Shown piece by piece: positions 7,669 through 17,021 of a stretch of DNA of 64,000 nucleotides (position 1 is its first letter; every line of letters starts with the position of its first letter). The position numbers were made by a program, and so were the translations under genes. The DNA lies in the NCBI RefSeq assembly GCF_910588715.1, contig NZ_CAJURG010000001.1:278263-342262 (forward strand), in the 5' to 3' direction. The notes under the pieces were generated by a model. It saw only the letters and a list, made by a program, of their open reading frames with translations, was not told the DNA's origin and did not search any database. This DNA is from an uncultured Clostridium sp. (GTDB lineage: Bacteria > Bacillota > Clostridia > Clostridiales > Clostridiaceae).

Positions 7669-10029
7669 ATGGATAAAATAGAAGTTCTAGCTCCAGCTGG
7701 GAGTATGGAAAGTTTGTATGCTGCTATAAATAAGGGGGCAGATGCTGTTTATCTTGGTGGAAACAAATTTTCAGCTAGAGCTTATGCATCAAATTTTGAT
7801 AATGAAAACATGAAAAAGGCTATTGATTATGCTCATAGCTATGGTGTTAAAATTTATGTAACAATAAATACAATACTAAAAGAAAACGAAATTGAAGAAG
7901 CTGTTAGATATGTTGGATATTTATATGAAATAGGGGCTGATGCTTTAATTATTCAAGATTTAGGGCTTTTTAAAAGAATTAAAGAAGAATTTCCAGATTT
8001 TGAACTTCATGCTTCTACACAAATGACAATTCATAATGGAGAAGCTGCAATATACTTTAAGGAAAAAGGATTTCACAGAGTTGTACTTTCTAGGGAAATG
8101 ACAATTGATGAGATTAAATACATATCAAAAGACCTAAATATAGAAACTGAGATGTTTGTTCATGGAGCAATTTGTGTTAGTTATTCTGGACAGTGTTTAA
8201 TGAGTTCCATAATAGGTGGAAGAAGCGGAAATAGGGGAAGATGTGCTCAGCCATGTAGAATGGAATACATATTAAAAGGTGAAAAGTCTGGTGAACAAAA
8301 AGGATATTTATTAAGTCCAAAGGATATGTGTACTATAGATGATATTAAGGATATAGTTGAAAGTGGAACTAACTCTTTAAAAATAGAAGGAAGAATGAAG
8401 AGGCCTGAATATGTTGCAGGTGTTGTAGATAATTATAGAAAAGCTGTAGATAAAGTTTTATTTAAGAAAAAATACAATGAAAATGAAGGTAAGAAACAAT
8501 TGCTTCAGCTTTTTAATAGAAGTGGATTTACTAATGCGTATTTAAAAGGAAATACTGGTAAGGATATGATGAGTTTTAATTCTCCTAAAAATGCTGGTAT
8601 TCCGTTAGGAGTAGTTGAAAAATCTGGTGAAATTACACTAAAGGAAAGTTTAAGCTTAGGCGATGGTATTAGGTATAAAGATAAAGGATTTTCAGTTAGT
8701 AAAATTTTATTAAATGGTAAAGAAGTTTCTAGTGCAAATATAGGAGATACAGTTAAGCTTTTTCCTATAGATTATAGGAAAGGTGATAAGCTTTTTAAAA
8801 GTTTAAATAAACAACTTTTTGAAGAATTAGAGGATTATATTAAGCCTTATAGTAAAAAGATTCCTTTAAGAGGAAAAGTTAAATTTATAGTTGATTCTCC
8901 AATTGAATTAACTGTAATGTATAACGATAAGGAATATACTTTTTACGGTGAAATTGTACAAAAAGCTGAAAAAAAACCGTTAGATAGAGATAGAATTGAA
9001 GAATCTTTAAAAAAATCTGGTGATATTCCATTTAAGTTAGATATTATAAAGTTTACAGACTTTGAAAATGGATTTTTACGTATTTCTGATTTAAATAATT
9101 TAAGAAGAGAAGCATTAGAAGGTATTTCTAAAAGTATTTGTAAAGAATATAGGAGAAATAGAATTAAAAGGGATTGCACTTTAGTAACTAACAAGGTAAG
9201 TAATAATATTGATATTCCTGAAATATATAGTTGTATCACAAAAGATCAACTTAAAGCATTATTAGAATGTAATGTTAAGCATATAGCTTTTGATATATTT
9301 AGTAGAGAAATTGGAGCTCTTAGAATATCAGATTTGATAAATACTTTTGAAGCATTAGGCAATAGTGTAAGCTTATATATTAAAACCTCATCTATAATAA
9401 AGGGTGAATTTGATAGAGTATGTAAATTTATTGACAAAGCAAAACCTTATATAAAAGGAATAATAACTTCTAACATAGGTTTAATTAATGTATATAAAAA
9501 TTCATTTAATATAATTGGTGATTATAAACTAAATATAATGAATTCTCAAAGCTTAGAGTTTTATCAAAGAGAAATTACAATCCCTACGTTAAGTATGGAG
9601 ATTAATAGAACTGAAATTAAAGATATACTTCGTAGAAATAAGGGTAATAATGCTTATGTAATTTATGGTAAACCTGAGCTTATGATAAGTGAATACTGTC
9701 CAATAGGAAGTACATTTGGCGGAAGAAAAACAAATATAGAGTGTAATGCTATTTGTACTAGAGACAAATTTACTCTTATTGATAGAGTAAACGAAAAAAA
9801 TAGGGTAATGACAGATTTATTTTGTAGAAGCTATATTTTAAATCCAGTACCTTTAAATTTATTTGATGAAATTAGTATATTAAAAGAAATTGGAATTAAA
9901 ACATTTAGATTTGATTTTAGAGATGAAAGTTATGAAGATGTAAAAAAAATAATTAATATGTATAGAAATAATGAAGTTTATGATAAAAGTAATTATACTA
10001 AGGGACAATTTAGAAGAGGAATAGAATAA
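7669..10029 (+). CDS. U32-family protein (collagenase-like 'peptidase'; RlhA/TrhP-type RNA hydroxylation factor)
   Basis: The N-terminal half is a complete U32 domain: LAPAGSMESLYAAINKGADAV-like start and the signature EMFVHGAICVSYSGQC followed by GRSGNRGRCAQPCR (residues about 161-197), which supplies cysteines thought to bind an iron-sulfur cluster. The C-terminal half (from about residue 380) matches the extra domain of long members. At 786 residues it resembles E. coli RlhA (23S rRNA C2501 hydroxylation) more than the short tRNA-acting TrhP proteins. Which RNA it acts on is an inference from family knowledge. A good AGGAGA site precedes the ATG. Confidence 0.85.
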   Translation: MDKIEVLAPAGSMESLYAAINKGADAVYLGGNKFSARAYASNFDNENMKKAIDYAHSYGVKIYVTINTILKENEIEEAVRYVGYLYEIGADALIIQDLGLFKRIKEEFPDFELHASTQMTIHNGEAAIYFKEKGFHRVVLSREMTIDEIKYISKDLNIETEMFVHGAICVSYSGQCLMSSIIGGRSGNRGRCAQPCRMEYILKGEKSGEQKGYLLSPKDMCTIDDIKDIVESGTNSLKIEGRMKRPEYVAGVVDNYRKAVDKVLFKKKYNENEGKKQLLQLFNRSGFTNAYLKGNTGKDMMSFNSPKNAGIPLGVVEKSGEITLKESLSLGDGIRYKDKGFSVSKILLNGKEVSSANIGDTVKLFPIDYRKGDKLFKSLNKQLFEELEDYIKPYSKKIPLRGKVKFIVDSPIELTVMYNDKEYTFYGEIVQKAEKKPLDRDRIEESLKKSGDIPFKLDIIKFTDFENGFLRISDLNNLRREALEGISKSICKEYRRNRIKRDCTLVTNKVSNNIDIPEIYSCITKDQLKALLECNVKHIAFDIFSREIGALRISDLINTFEALGNSVSLYIKTSSIIKGEFDRVCKFIDKAKPYIKGIITSNIGLINVYKNSFNIIGDYKLNIMNSQSLEFYQREITIPTLSMEINRTEIKDILRRNKGNNAYVIYGKPELMISEYCPIGSTFGGRKTNIECNAICTRDKFTLIDRVNEKNRVMTDLFCRSYILNPVPLNLFDEISILKEIGIKTFRFDFRDESYEDVKKIINMYRNNEVYDKSNYTKGQFRRGIE

Positions 10030-10045
10030 GTAAGGAGGGGGATAA

Positions 10046-10381
10046 ATGAAAATACTAAACATAGTATTATTAATTTTTGTGTTTTTATTTGGTATTTTTC
10101 AAATGAAAAAGTCTTCAGCTATATTAAAGACAGATTGGTTTAAGGGCTTATCTTATAATGAAAAAATCAATATAACAGCAAAAATAAAATTTAATTGGAA
10201 AACAAGTATTATTTTACTTGCTGTTATTGTTTGTGAAATGTTAATTTTGATTTCTTCTTTTATTGGTAAAATTCATTATTATGAAAATATGATTAATATA
10301 TTAATTTTGCTAACATGTATTGTTATAACAATATTATTAGTAATTAATAATAAAAAGTTATTAAATGATATAAAAAAATAG
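10046..10381 (+). CDS. Small membrane protein, unknown
   Basis: A 111-residue protein with three hydrophobic segments (about residues 3-20, 53-74 and 82-102) and a basic C-terminus ending in Lys residues. It is not recognised. The start has a very strong ribosome binding site (AGGAGGGGG). It lies 16 bases after the U32 gene and 20 bases before mutS2, so the three are probably one transcript. Confidence 0.75.
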   Translation: MKILNIVLLIFVFLFGIFQMKKSSAILKTDWFKGLSYNEKINITAKIKFNWKTSIILLAVIVCEMLILISSFIGKIHYYENMINILILLTCIVITILLVINNKKLLNDIKK

Positions 10382-10401
10382 AGTTTATATAGGAGAAACT
10401 T

Positions 10402-12759
10402 ATGAATGACAGAGCTTTAAGAATTTTAGAATTTGACAAAGTAAAAAATAAACTTAGAAAATATGCTATAACTAGCGGAGGAAAGGAATTAATAGACTCT
10501 CTTTCTCCATATAATTCAATTTATGAAGTTGAACATAAATTAGAGGAAACTAATGAAGCTTTAGATATATTAATAAAAAAAGGAGCTCCACCGTTTGAAG
10601 GTTTACATGAAACAAAAGAAGAAATTGAAAGAGCTGTAAAAGGAGGAACATTAAACCCATCTCAACTACTTAAAATTGGATCAATGCTTAGATGTTCTAG
10701 AAGATTTAAAGAGTATATTTCTAGAAAAGATGAGGAGGTAGGTTATAAGCATCTTGAGGATTTAGCATATATATTAACTCCAATTAAAAATCTTGAAAAT
10801 GAAATTGAAACAGCTATTATTTCAGATGATGAAATAAGTGATAAGGCAAGTGGAGCTTTATATAATATAAGAAGAAGTTTAAAAGAAAAAAATTCATCTA
10901 TTAGAGAAAAAATTAATTCTATTGTTAGATCTAATTCTAAATATTTACAGGATTCTATTTATACAATGAGAGGAGATAGATATGTAATTCCTGTTAAATC
11001 TGAATATAAAGGTGCAGTTCCAGGCCTTGTGCATGATCAAAGTTCTACAGGAGCAACACTTTTTATTGAACCAATTAGCTTAGTTAATTTAAATAATGAA
11101 ATTAAAGAATTAATGCTTAAAGAAAAAGCTGAAATAGAAAGAATATTAAGTGATCTTTCCATAAAGGTTCATGATAATGTTGATGTTTTAAGAAGTAATT
11201 CTAATATATTAAGAGAATTAGATTTTATATTTGCAAAAGGAAAATATGCTTCTTCATTAAATGCAATAAAACCATGTGTTAGAAATGATAGAAGTTTTGA
11301 AATTTTAGGTGGAAAACATCCTTTGATTGATCCAAAAATAGTTGTTCCATCCGATATCTATTTAGGAAAAAAATTTACTACACTTATGATTACAGGACCA
11401 AATACTGGTGGTAAAACGGTAACATTAAAAACAGTTGGATTGTTACACTTAATGGCGTTAAGTGGTTTATTAATACCAGCAAAAGATGGTTCAGCAATAG
11501 GATTCTTTAAAGAAGTTTTTGCAGATATAGGTGATGAACAAAGTATAGAGCAGTCATTATCAACCTTTTCATCTCATATGACTAATATAGTTAGTATTTT
11601 AAATTCTGCTTCTTCCGATTCTTTAATACTTTTTGATGAGCTAGGTTCAGGAACTGATCCAACTGAAGGAGCTGCATTAGCTGTAGCAATTATTGAAAAT
11701 TTAAATGAACGAGGATGTAGAATTATAGCCACAACACATTATAGTGAATTAAAGGGATATGCTTTAAAAACAGAGGGTGTTGAAAATGCATCTGTTGAGT
11801 TTGATATAGAAACATTAAGACCTACATATAGATTATTAATAGGCATTCCTGGAAAATCTAATGCATTTGAAATATCAAAAAGACTTGGATTAGGTGATAA
11901 TGTTATAATAAAAGCTAAAGAATTTATTTCAGAAGAAAACTTGCAGTTTGAGGATTTAATTAGGGATCTTCAAGAAAAAAGTATACTAGCTAATCGTGAT
12001 GCAAGAGAAGCTAAAAGAATTAAAGATGAAGCTGAATTAATTAAAAAGAAATATAATGAAAAATTAAAAAAATTAGATATGGTTAGAGATAAGGTTTATG
12101 ATGAAGCACGTCAGGAAGCTAAGAAAATAATTTCTAACGCTAAAGATGAGGCTGATGAAATAGTTAAAGCAATGAGAGAGCTTGAAAAAATGGGAATAGC
12201 TGAAGGTGGCAGAAATAGACTTGAGGAAGAGAGAAGAAAGCTTAAAATTAGTCTTGAAGAAAAAGAAAAAGCTATGATAAAATCTAGAGAAAATTCTGGC
12301 GAAGCTATCGATAAAGTTACTCTTGGCATGGAAGCATTCTTACCATCTTTAAATCAAAGAGTAATAATTGTATCACTTCCTGATAATAAAGGTGATGTAC
12401 AAGTAGAAGCAGGCATAATGAAAATTAGCGTCAAATTAAAGGATTTAAGAAAGGTTCCAAATGAACCAAAGAAAAAGGAAAAAAAGAAAAGAGAAGTTAA
12501 ATTAAATACGAAATCTGTTGATAATAGAATAGATTTAAGAGGAATGGATTCGGAGGAAGCCTGTTATAGAACTGATAAATATTTAGATGAAGCATATTTA
12601 GGAAATTTAGGTGAAGTTACTATAGTTCATGGAAAAGGAACGGGGATTTTAAGAAAAGCTATTAATGATATGTTAAAAAGGCATCCACATGTAAAGTCAT
12701 ATAGATTAGGTGTATATGGTGAAGGTGGTGATGGTGTAACAATTGTAGAATTAAAATAG
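10402..12759 (+). CDS. mutS2: Endonuclease MutS2 (ribosome-collision / recombination factor)
   Basis: The 785-residue protein has the MutS-type ATPase (Walker A GPNTGGKT at residues 333-340; Walker B LILFDELGSGTDPTEG near 406), lacks the mismatch-recognition domain of MutS, has a charged coiled-coil region (about 515-640) and ends in a Smr domain (IDLRGMDSEEA; VHGKGTGILR; from about residue 704). MutS2 suppresses recombination in some bacteria and splits collided ribosomes in B. subtilis; which role applies here is not shown by the sequence. The next gene, DUF523, has its own promoter. Confidence 0.96.
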   Translation: MNDRALRILEFDKVKNKLRKYAITSGGKELIDSLSPYNSIYEVEHKLEETNEALDILIKKGAPPFEGLHETKEEIERAVKGGTLNPSQLLKIGSMLRCSRRFKEYISRKDEEVGYKHLEDLAYILTPIKNLENEIETAIISDDEISDKASGALYNIRRSLKEKNSSIREKINSIVRSNSKYLQDSIYTMRGDRYVIPVKSEYKGAVPGLVHDQSSTGATLFIEPISLVNLNNEIKELMLKEKAEIERILSDLSIKVHDNVDVLRSNSNILRELDFIFAKGKYASSLNAIKPCVRNDRSFEILGGKHPLIDPKIVVPSDIYLGKKFTTLMITGPNTGGKTVTLKTVGLLHLMALSGLLIPAKDGSAIGFFKEVFADIGDEQSIEQSLSTFSSHMTNIVSILNSASSDSLILFDELGSGTDPTEGAALAVAIIENLNERGCRIIATTHYSELKGYALKTEGVENASVEFDIETLRPTYRLLIGIPGKSNAFEISKRLGLGDNVIIKAKEFISEENLQFEDLIRDLQEKSILANRDAREAKRIKDEAELIKKKYNEKLKKLDMVRDKVYDEARQEAKKIISNAKDEADEIVKAMRELEKMGIAEGGRNRLEEERRKLKISLEEKEKAMIKSRENSGEAIDKVTLGMEAFLPSLNQRVIIVSLPDNKGDVQVEAGIMKISVKLKDLRKVPNEPKKKEKKKREVKLNTKSVDNRIDLRGMDSEEACYRTDKYLDEAYLGNLGEVTIVHGKGTGILRKAINDMLKRHPHVKSYRLGVYGEGGDGVTIVELK

Positions 12760-12784
12760 AGTTAAAATAATGAATGAAATTCAT

Positions 12785-12835
12785 TTGAAACCCCTCTTTA
12801 GTATGCTATAATTAAAGCATACCAAGGAGGGGTTT
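12785..12835 (+). promoter_or_regulatory. Promoter inside a palindrome that also contains the ribosome binding site
   Basis: TTGAAA (12785-12790), a 16-base spacer and TATAAT (12807-12812, with TG in the extended -10 position) form a good promoter. The same bases lie inside a nested inverted repeat: AAACCCCTC (12788-12796) pairs with GAGGGGTTT (12827-12835), and GTATGCT (12801-12807) pairs with AGCATAC (12816-12822). The right arm contains the ribosome binding site AAGGAGGGG. Read-through RNA from mutS2 would hide that site, while the local promoter would yield RNA lacking the left arms. Confidence 0.65.
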
Positions 12836-12836
12836 T

Positions 12837-13301
12837 ATGTATTTAATAAGTGCATGTTTATGTGGAGTAAATTGTAAATACAATGGATTAAATAATTATA
12901 ATGAAATATGTAATAATTTATTTATTTCTGGAAATGCTATTTTGGTTTGTCCTGAACAATTAGGGGGATTATCTACTCCTAGAATACCAAGTGAAATTAT
13001 TGATAAATCTTTAAATATAATAGATCATCATAGAAAGGTAATTAATAAAGATGGAGTAGATGTAACACTAAATTTTTTAAAAGGTGCACAAGAAACATTA
13101 AAAATTGCTCAGAAATTAAATATAACAAAAGCCATATTAAAAGATGGTAGTCCATCTTGTGGTGTAAATTATATATATGATGGTAGTTTTAGTGGAAAAA
13201 AAATAAATGGAATAGGTATAACAGCACAGTTATTAAAAGAATCATCTATAGATATAATAAGTGAATTAGATTTAGGAGGTAAAATGAATGGGGATATTTG
13301 A
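12837..13301 (+). CDS. DUF523 family protein (TudS-like)
   Basis: A 154-residue single-domain DUF523 protein, recognised from the N-terminal SACLCGVNCKYNG with three cysteines (C7, C9, C13), the CPEQLGGLSTPR segment and DGSPSCGV near the C-terminus. Characterised members of this family (TudS) are iron-sulfur thiouracil desulfurases with three conserved cysteines, but other members may have other substrates. A second DUF523 protein, fused to DUF1722, is encoded at 22959. The ATG has an AAGGAGGGG site inside a palindrome. Its 3' end overlaps the next gene by 14 bases. Confidence 0.85.
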   Translation: MYLISACLCGVNCKYNGLNNYNEICNNLFISGNAILVCPEQLGGLSTPRIPSEIIDKSLNIIDHHRKVINKDGVDVTLNFLKGAQETLKIAQKLNITKAILKDGSPSCGVNYIYDGSFSGKKINGIGITAQLLKESSIDIISELDLGGKMNGDI

Positions 13302-14295
13302 TTTTTTTAAAAGAAAAAAAGAAATTGAAGATGATATTGATTTTGAAGAAGAATTAGAAATAAAAGAAATAAAAGAAGAAGTTAATAATATAGCTAACAC
13401 AATTACTGAATCAGATAATTTTAATTATAATTTTATATTAGATAATGTAGAAGAGTTTCATAATAAGAAAGAGCTTACACCTGAAGAGTTAAAGTCTTTA
13501 ATAACTAGGGAAATATTAAAAGTAGTTGATAAGTCTCAAAACTTTGATTCGATGGAAATATATGCGAAAGAAGCAGCAAAGGTAATAGGAGTTGAAAATA
13601 TTCTACCTTTGACAGAATTTTTATATGGCGGCATTTCAAAGCCTAATGCTTTAAAAGGGAGATATAACGGATTAGGTGCTTGGCCTAATGCTGTAAAAAA
13701 TGCCGTATTAACTATATTATATTCTTTTAATGAAAATAGTGTTGATGAATTATTAAAAATTGCTAATGATAAATCTAATAGCAATATAAAGGCTGTAAAT
13801 TTATTATGTAAAATGGCTGCAAAAGGAATAGAGGAAGAAAAAATTATAGATTCTATTATTTATATAATGGAAAACTTTACTCAAGAAAATATAATTTCAA
13901 CATTAGGGTTTTTATCACAAGTAAAAAATAATCCTAAAGTTTTAAAAACACTAGAAATATATTTTAAAAAGTACATTTATGATAATAATATTGAATCAGC
14001 TTATGATGTTACATTAAGTATAATAAATAATGTAGGTACATTTACAATAGAACAATTAATATTTTTAAAGGCTATTGCACTTAGTGATGAAGTGTTAGAG
14101 CTATCTTTAATTTTAAAAGGTGAAAATGGAGAATTTGACTTATCTACAGTATCTGAAGATTTAAGATTAAAAGCTGCTTTAAGTTTTTATTCTTTGCATA
14201 ATAATGATGAAGAAATAAATAGTAAATTAATGTATCTAAGAGATAACTCATTAGATATGGAACTTAGAAAATATTTAAGTGATATTTTAGGGTAA
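13288..14295 (+). CDS. Hypothetical helical-repeat protein, 335 residues
   Basis: Not recognised by name. The N-terminus (MGIFDFFKRKKE) is basic and is followed by a very acidic Glu-rich segment (residues 13-35) and then a long all-helical region that looks like HEAT/ARM-type repeats (for example 90-330). There is one GRYNGLGAWPNAV segment near residue 123. The start at 13288 has GGAGGT six bases upstream and overlaps the DUF523 gene by 14 bases, so the two are translationally coupled. No membrane segments. Confidence 0.7.
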   Translation: MGIFDFFKRKKEIEDDIDFEEELEIKEIKEEVNNIANTITESDNFNYNFILDNVEEFHNKKELTPEELKSLITREILKVVDKSQNFDSMEIYAKEAAKVIGVENILPLTEFLYGGISKPNALKGRYNGLGAWPNAVKNAVLTILYSFNENSVDELLKIANDKSNSNIKAVNLLCKMAAKGIEEEKIIDSIIYIMENFTQENIISTLGFLSQVKNNPKVLKTLEIYFKKYIYDNNIESAYDVTLSIINNVGTFTIEQLIFLKAIALSDEVLELSLILKGENGEFDLSTVSEDLRLKAALSFYSLHNNDEEINSKLMYLRDNSLDMELRKYLSDILG

Positions 14296-14454
14296 TATAT
14301 TTAAAATAATATATAAACTTATTAACTTTAAATATAAATAATAATTTTACTATCATAGTACAAATCTTCTTGAATCATTTTTTAAAATTTACATTATAAT
14401 TTCCTCTTCTTTTTATAATAATATTATTAGTAATATTTATAAGGAGAGATTAAA

Positions 14455-14691
14455 ATGTTAGAAAAAACAATGAAATTTACAGATGATTCAGGAAATAAAG
14501 TTGAATATTCTATATTAGAACAAAAATTAATTAATAATACTGAGTATGTAGCTATGGCTCCTATACATAGTAAAGATGATGTAGAAATATTTAAAATAGC
14601 CTTTGATGATAAATGGAATGAAACATTAATTCAGGTTGAATCTGAAAAAGAGTTAAATATGGTTAGACAAGTATCTAATATAAAGTTTTAA
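14455..14691 (+). CDS. DUF1292 family protein
   Basis: A 78-residue protein matching the small DUF1292 (YrzB-like) family: beta-rich, acidic, with FTDDSGNKVEYSILE at the start and the typical central tyrosine-valine strand. Function unknown. AAGGAGAG precedes the ATG. It is preceded by a 159-base AT-rich spacer in which I see no clear element and followed by a terminator, so it appears monocistronic. In other Firmicutes DUF1292 genes lie near alaS/ruvX, which is not the case here. Confidence 0.75.
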   Translation: MLEKTMKFTDDSGNKVEYSILEQKLINNTEYVAMAPIHSKDDVEIFKIAFDDKWNETLIQVESEKELNMVRQVSNIKF

Positions 14692-14745
14692 TCAAAGTGT
14701 GAAAAATTATCTTATATTATAATATAGGTAGTTCACGATAAAATA

Positions 14746-14775
14746 AAAGGATCTATATTTATAGATCTTTTTTTA
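14746..14775 (+). terminator. Terminator after the DUF1292 gene
   Basis: Stem AAAGGATCTATA / TATAGATCTTTT with a two-base loop and a T run. Confidence 0.85.
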
Positions 14776-14864
14776 TTTATTAATTTTAAAAAATATTTAT
14801 TATATATAGATGATATTTATTATTTATGATAATCTATAAAAAAACAAAATTTTTAGGAGGATAT

Positions 14865-15746
14865 ATGAAAAATATAATATCGAGTAATAGAACAAAGGGA
14901 GTTTTATTTATAATAATATCTGCATTTGGATTTGCTATGATGTCTGCATTTGTTAAACTTTCAGGCGATTTGCCATCTTTTCAAAAAACATTTTTTAGAA
15001 ACATAACATCTTGCATAATTGCATTTGTATTAGTAGTCATTAATAAAGAAAGTTTCTTTGGAAAATTAAAAAATCAGAAGATTTTAATTTTAAGGTCATT
15101 ATTTGGAACATTGGGAATAGTTTTTAACTTTTATGCAATAGATAAATTAGTATTATCTGATGCTAATATGCTAAATAAATTAAGTCCATTTTTTGTAATA
15201 ATATTTAGTGCTATTTTCTTGAAAGAAAAAATAAATTTAAAACAAGGACTAGCTATTATTATAGCTTTTATAGGAGCTCTATTTATAATTAAACCACAAT
15301 TTAATTTAGAAATTATTCCATACTTGATTGGAATATTAGGTGCTATATTTGCAGCAGCTGCTTATACTTGTTTAAGAAGTTTAGGTGGAAAGGAAAAGTA
15401 TTATACTATTGTATTTTATTTTTCATTCTTTTCCACTATAGTAATACTTCCATTTATGATAATGGTATACAAAGAAATGACATTATCTCAGTTAATTTAT
15501 TTAATATTAGCAGGTGTATTTGCTAGTATTGGCCAGTTTGGGATTACTCTTGCATATAAATACGCTAAAGCAAAAGAAATATCTATATTTGATTATAGCA
15601 ATATAATATTTTCAGCATTAATAAGTATAATTTTATTTGGTGTTATTCCAGATTATTTAAGTATAATTGGATATATAATTATATTTATTGTATCATTATA
15701 TATGTTTATATATAATAAAAGATTAGATAAAACAGAAAATAAATAA
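14865..15746 (+). CDS. EamA/DMT-family transporter
   Basis: A 293-residue polytopic membrane protein with about ten transmembrane helices arranged as two EamA repeats (about residues 7-140 and 150-290). This is the drug/metabolite transporter superfamily; the substrate cannot be predicted. The start at 14865 has AGGAGG (14855-14860) four bases upstream; the frame is open back to 14826 without a ribosome binding site. It is followed closely by a TPR protein gene. Confidence 0.85.
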   Translation: MKNIISSNRTKGVLFIIISAFGFAMMSAFVKLSGDLPSFQKTFFRNITSCIIAFVLVVINKESFFGKLKNQKILILRSLFGTLGIVFNFYAIDKLVLSDANMLNKLSPFFVIIFSAIFLKEKINLKQGLAIIIAFIGALFIIKPQFNLEIIPYLIGILGAIFAAAAYTCLRSLGGKEKYYTIVFYFSFFSTIVILPFMIMVYKEMTLSQLIYLILAGVFASIGQFGITLAYKYAKAKEISIFDYSNIIFSALISIILFGVIPDYLSIIGYIIIFIVSLYMFIYNKRLDKTENK

Positions 15747-15773
15747 TTGGTTTTAAACTAAAGAGGTGATATG

Positions 15774-16550
15774 ATGAATTTAGATAAGTGCTTTTTAAAA
15801 AAGTATAATGATTTAATGAATGAAGATGTTAAATTAGCTCTAGAATTTTCAATAAATGCATTAAATGAAAGTAATAATGCTGATTTTTATGCTTATATTG
15901 CAGATTGTTATATGTCGTTAGATGAATTTAATGAAGCTATAAATGTATTAAAAAAGGGATTAGATAATAACTGTACTAATTCAATATATACAAAAAGTTT
16001 GCTTGGAGAATCTTTATTTTATTTAAATAACTTTAAAGAAAGTAAAGCTATATTTGAAGATTTAGCAATAGAAAATCCTAATAGTTTTTTTGTTATAGCT
16101 TACTTAATTGATATTAATATTAATTTAAAGAATTATAAAGAAGCAATTATATTAGGTGAAAATGTATTAAAAGCTAATGTATTAAATGATAATGACACTG
16201 CATATATTTTAACTAATTTAGGATGGATTAAACTAAAATATTTAAATGAAAAAAGTAAATCATTAAAATACTTTAATGAAGCATTGAAGCTTGATGAAAG
16301 TTTAGGAAATGCTTATATTGGTTTAGCAGAATATTATTTTAGCATTGAAAATTATAATGAAGCTCTAATAAATTATGAACATGCAATAGATTTAAACGAA
16401 GCTACAATTGATGTTTATTTTGGTATTGCAATGTGCTATAAAGAATTAAAACAATATGATGATGCTTTAACTTATTTATATATAGCTCATGATGCAGATA
16501 ATAAAAATGAAACTTATATAAAAGAAATTAGTGAAATAGAAAAATTATAA
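15774..16550 (+). CDS. Tetratricopeptide-repeat protein
   Basis: A 258-residue soluble protein made of tandem TPR motifs: repeats such as ADCYMSLDEFNEAINVLKKG, GEYYFSIENYNEALINYEHA-type helix pairs and a last one ending ALTYLYIAHDA. TPRs mediate protein-protein contacts; the partner is unknown. Two adjacent ATGs are possible; the second (15774) is five bases from GAGGTG (15763-15768) and is preferred. The gene lies 27 bases after the transporter gene and may share its transcript. Confidence 0.8.
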   Translation: MNLDKCFLKKYNDLMNEDVKLALEFSINALNESNNADFYAYIADCYMSLDEFNEAINVLKKGLDNNCTNSIYTKSLLGESLFYLNNFKESKAIFEDLAIENPNSFFVIAYLIDININLKNYKEAIILGENVLKANVLNDNDTAYILTNLGWIKLKYLNEKSKSLKYFNEALKLDESLGNAYIGLAEYYFSIENYNEALINYEHAIDLNEATIDVYFGIAMCYKELKQYDDALTYLYIAHDADNKNETYIKEISEIEKL

Positions 16551-16601
16551 TTTTGAATTAACTTTAAAGAAAGTGATTATACTAACTTTGAGGTGATACT
16601 T

Positions 16602-16952
16602 ATGTACCAACGTATAGGAATAAATTTAAGTAAAAACTTAGATAATGCTACAAAAAGAATTAAAGTTCCTGCTATTACTCAAAGGTATTATTATAAGGAT
16701 TCTGATACTTGTGAATGTGAAGAAGAATTAATTAACTTCTATACTTCTGATAATAATTGCGATATTGATTATGATGATAGTATTAATTATTTAGATGATG
16801 ATTATGATGATTGTGAATGTTCATGTGAAGAAAGTGGTAATGAATCATTAATTAACAAAATTAAATGCGTAGATTCTAAGGTTGCAATTATGGCAGGAGT
16901 AGGAGCTTTAATAGGATTTATAGGTTTATATAAGATACTTAAAAGAAGATAA
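16602..16952 (+). CDS. Acidic, Cys-bearing protein with a C-terminal membrane anchor
   Basis: A 116-residue protein not recognised by name. Residues 1-30 are basic, the middle is strongly acidic (runs of Asp/Glu with Tyr) and holds the cysteine motif CECSC plus CECEEE and two single cysteines; the C-terminus is a glycine-rich hydrophobic helix followed by KRR, so it is probably tail-anchored with the acidic part in the cytoplasm. ATG at 16602 is chosen because GAGGTGA ends five bases upstream; a GTG at 16593 lies inside that site. A strong terminator follows. Confidence 0.7.
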   Translation: MYQRIGINLSKNLDNATKRIKVPAITQRYYYKDSDTCECEEELINFYTSDNNCDIDYDDSINYLDDDYDDCECSCEESGNESLINKIKCVDSKVAIMAGVGALIGFIGLYKILKRR

Positions 16953-16961
16953 TTGTTTTTT

Positions 16962-17000
16962 AAAATAAGCGTCGTATAGTAATATCGACGCTTATTTTGT
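16962..17000 (+). terminator. Terminator
   Basis: Stem AATAAGCGTCG / CGACGCTTATT followed by TTGT; ends the transporter-TPR-anchored protein group. Confidence 0.85.
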
Positions 17001-17021
17001 ATAAATTAAGGAGATGATTAA

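Noticed and set aside
12111..12329. Ser/Leu-rich minus-strand ORF inside mutS2
   Set aside because: Complement of the Lys/Glu coiled coil; such shadows are Ser/Leu/Phe-rich by construction.
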